The notes beneath the pieces are model-generated. The model searched no databases. It was given only the letters and a program-made list of their open reading frames with translations, and was not told the origin of the DNA. A program made the position numbers and the translations under genes. From assembly GCA_937975525.1 (NCBI GenBank), contig CALJUJ010000685.1:1-41892 (forward strand): DNA of 41,892 bases. The letters are read 5' to 3'. Within the stretch, counting starts at the first letter, position 1, and every line of letters starts with the position of its first letter. The DNA comes from an uncultured bacterium (GTDB lineage: Bacteria > Desulfobacterota > Binatia > HRBIN30). Positions 40,094 through 41,892 of the stretch are shown here, one piece after another.

Positions 40094-40734
40094 GCTGGCA
40101 CCTCCGCGCGGAGAGTGTCGAGAAGGGCGATAGCGGACTCCGCGTCCGTCTTCCACCGTGGCCGTTGCCGTTCGACCCACTCGCCGAAGATCCGCCACGC
40201 ATCCGGCCACGAGTCGCGGAACGTCGAGACCAGGGCGGCAACGTTGTGGGCTTCAGTCGGGGAAATGCGGGCGTGCTTGGCAAAGACGGCCAGGCACTCG
40301 GCCGGGGTCGGGAACCGATATTCCCCGTTGTGGTGCCCCTTGCTGTTGCCGAAGTGGTAGCGCTGTCCCCCATTTTCATGCAGGGCGCCCGCCAGGAAAT
40401 ACCGGAGGTTGCCGCCGTCATGGCTCGGCACTCCGTCGATGTCGCACAAGTGCAGGGCGACAACCGGCGCGAGTTCCGGCCACGTCGCCAACACTTGCTC
40501 ATGAATGCACCCGCCTTCCAGCCAGTCACGGCCGCGCGGCCGGGTCTCGGTGTGCCCGGTCACGGAGAAGTACGGCGCCCGGTTGCCCCGGAGGAAGTGC
40601 AAACCCGCTTCAACCGTGATAACAACCCGGCGCGTCTTCAGTTCGTGCGCATAGTGCGGGTGCAACGTCTCGGGGATCTCCCGCGTTGCCGTGAACTTGT
40701 GCGACCACTCCGGCCACGTCTTCGCGTCGCTCAT
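40090..40734 (-). CDS. Conserved phage protein with GGCIHE and DGVPSH motifs
   Basis: 214 residues. The core LEGGCIHEQVLATWPELAPVVALHLCDIDGVPSHDGGNLRYFL (about residues 72-114) resembles a protein found in many phages that infect GC-rich hosts. The conserved His and Asp residues could bind a metal. No activity is established. It starts after an 18-base gap with GGAGG upstream. Confidence 0.65.
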   Translation of the reverse strand: MSDAKTWPEWSHKFTATREIPETLHPHYAHELKTRRVVITVEAGLHFLRGNRAPYFSVTGHTETRPRGRDWLEGGCIHEQVLATWPELAPVVALHLCDIDGVPSHDGGNLRYFLAGALHENGGQRYHFGNSKGHHNGEYRFPTPAECLAVFAKHARISPTEAHNVAALVSTFRDSWPDAWRIFGEWVERQRPRWKTDAESAIALLDTLRAEVPA

Positions 40735-40752
40735 GATGTCGGTTCCTCCGGT

Positions 40753-40935
40753 CTAGGTGTGTGCTTCACGGTGACGGATCCGCCGCACCAGGGCGGCGCG
40801 GCGCCGTCGATAGTGGCGCCAGTGCTGGCGCCGCGTCTTCGCGTCGGGCACGCGCGACCACTCGCCCGCCCATTGCGCATCAAGGCGGGCGAGTCGCGTG
40901 CACAACGTCACGAGGGGCACGGGGCGCCCGCTCAT
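40753..40935 (-). CDS. Small arginine-rich protein
   Basis: 60 residues from ATG 40935 (ATGA overlap). The second half is very rich in Arg and His (RRQHWRHYRRRRAALVRRIRH), with a helical first half (LVTLCTRLARLDAQWAGEW). The charge suggests nucleic-acid binding. Function unknown. Confidence 0.5.
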   Translation of the reverse strand: MSGRPVPLVTLCTRLARLDAQWAGEWSRVPDAKTRRQHWRHYRRRRAALVRRIRHREAHT

Positions 40936-41234
40936 GCCGGCGCGTGCGGGTTGGGGATGCCGGCCGATTCCAGCACGTCGGAAACCCACGCGTTGAACTC
41001 ATGCCCGGCCACGTCGCGCGACCCAGTGCGCCACAGTTCCACGAGGTTGCCGCCGCTATCGAAGCCCGCGCCGATTCCGCGCGGCAGTTGCGCGAGATCC
41101 GAGCACGGCCACCAGGACCCCGGCCGGTGCGCCCACTCCCACAGTTGCCGCGCCGTGGCCGTCACGGAGAAGCCCGCGCCGGGCACGTCCGGGTTAGTGG
41201 TCACGGTGCCGTAGGGCGTGCGGTGGCGCTTCAC
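40932..41234 (-). CDS. Unknown phage protein
   Basis: 100 residues from GTG 41234 (GTGA overlap). It contains FSVTATARQLWEWAHRPGSW followed by CSDL, a helical region, and VELWRTGSRDVAGHEFNAWV. A similar layout occurs in small proteins of phages of GC-rich hosts. No function is recognised. Confidence 0.55.
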   Translation of the reverse strand: MKRHRTPYGTVTTNPDVPGAGFSVTATARQLWEWAHRPGSWWPCSDLAQLPRGIGAGFDSGGNLVELWRTGSRDVAGHEFNAWVSDVLESAGIPNPHAPA

Positions 41235-41890
41235 TTGGCACACTCCGGCCGGGTGCACTGCACATCATCCGAGAGTCGGCCGGTGCCGCCGCACAGTGCG
41301 CACACCGGGGCGCCCGCCAGGACGGCCGCGCGTGCCGCCTTCTCGGCGCGACGGATCTCGGGAATCGTCACGGTTTGCCCGTGCGTGCCCGTCATGAAGT
41401 TGTAGCGCTCGGCGAACTCTTGCGCCCACTCGTTGCAGTCGATGTCTTCTAGAAGACAATCGGCGGACCCTAGATAGTCGATCATCTCGCCGAGTCGCTT
41501 GCCGAAGCGCCGCCACCGGCCCAGGTCGGGCGCCGTCCACTCGCGCGGGTCGCCGATACCTTCCACAATCAGCCAGCCACCGCACCGGCCACTAGAATAC
41601 ACCTTGACGCGGCTCCACCCCTTCCAGATTTCCGCCGCGATCTCGCCCGCGTCTTCCCAGAAGCGTTCACGGGCCGACTCTAGGGCGAACTCTACCGCCT
41701 TCTCGGCGACTTCCTCCGTGCACCCGTGCTTGAGCATGACGGCCGCAACGACGGGGTGATAGTTCCAGTGGTCCTTGACGTTGTAGGCGGGCGACTCGCG
41801 CCGTCCCATATGGCCGTGCATCTCGACATCATCCCGCGTCGCGCAGTAGTTGCGCCGGTGCCAGTTCGTGCGGCTCTTTCGCGTGCTCAT
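41231..41890 (-). CDS. Unknown protein with C-terminal zinc finger
   Basis: 219 residues from ATG 41890; the window ends two bases further on, so the context upstream is unknown and a longer start cannot be excluded. A helical, charged N-terminal and central part (EIAAEIWKGWSRVKVYSSGR) is followed by a Cys pattern C197, C200, C212, C217 (CALCGGTGR then CTRPEC), a DnaJ-like or treble-clef zinc finger. It is the most upstream visible gene of the minus-strand operon. Confidence 0.6.
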   Translation of the reverse strand: MSTRKSRTNWHRRNYCATRDDVEMHGHMGRRESPAYNVKDHWNYHPVVAAVMLKHGCTEEVAEKAVEFALESARERFWEDAGEIAAEIWKGWSRVKVYSSGRCGGWLIVEGIGDPREWTAPDLGRWRRFGKRLGEMIDYLGSADCLLEDIDCNEWAQEFAERYNFMTGTHGQTVTIPEIRRAEKAARAAVLAGAPVCALCGGTGRLSDDVQCTRPECAK

Positions 41891-41892
41891 GA

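Noticed and set aside
1..41892. CRISPR array, insertion sequence or integrase
   Set aside because: No regularly spaced direct repeats, no transposase or recombinase motifs and no terminal inverted repeats were seen. The only repeats are the short ones listed.

Overview
The window is almost entirely one tailed double-stranded DNA bacteriophage genome (class Caudoviricetes, short-tailed podovirus-like). It is cut inside a gene at the left edge and stops two bases beyond a start codon at the right edge. The DNA is very GC-rich, genes are packed with ATGA, GTGA or TAATG stop/start overlaps, and no host genes, rRNA, integrase, excisionase, transposase or phage RNA polymerase were recognised. The head genes (terminase, P22/SU10-like portal, acidic scaffold, DUF5309/SU10-type major capsid protein, SU10-type adaptor) suggest an SU10/P22-like virion. 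The host cannot be named. A Gram-negative-type envelope is only weakly suggested by a spanin-like protein.

Layout. (1) Positions 1-23510, plus strand: packaging and virion genes. The order is a truncated gene, terminase small subunit, two small genes, terminase large subunit, portal, small protein, scaffold, major capsid, capsid-adjacent protein, adaptor, and four tail-fibre or receptor-binding-like genes. Next come a lysis cassette (two small membrane proteins, Amidase_2 endolysin, anchored coiled-coil spanin-like protein), a nozzle-like tail protein, two small conserved genes, four putative internal or ejection proteins, a small helix-turn-helix ORF and a two-Fn3-domain protein. (2) Positions 23511-23678: two strong hairpins, then a sigma70-like extended -10 promoter with a palindrome inside it. 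(3) Positions 23679-34169, plus strand: small HTH regulator, SNF2-type helicase, acidic protein, DUF2800 nuclease, DUF2815 ssDNA-binding protein with a charged repeat tail, a noncoding gap with a tRNA-like element, T7 endonuclease I-like resolvase, family A DNA polymerase, primase-polymerase/SF3 helicase, and a patatin-like phospholipase. (4) Positions 34170-34299: convergent intergenic region with a repeated palindromic motif and a 14-bp terminator hairpin. (5) Positions 34300-41890, minus strand: about 21 small genes, mostly of unknown function, including several zinc-ribbon-like proteins, micro membrane proteins, a DUF5662-like protein and a cytosine methyltransferase-like protein.

How it fits together. 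The promoter at 23620-23648 probably drives a replication and recombination operon: primase/helicase, polymerase, SSB, DUF2800 nuclease, SNF2 helicase and junction resolvase. The minus-strand cluster resembles an early or host-interaction region. The virion operon supplies packaging, head, tail, DNA ejection and lysis functions. The least expected items are the complete patatin-like lipase with its Ser-Asp dyad at the end of the replication operon, the tRNA-like element with no room for a D-arm, hairpins around the ribosome-binding sites of portal, capsid and primase genes, and the cluster of zinc-ribbon proteins. All family assignments come from motif recognition by eye. No database search was run.
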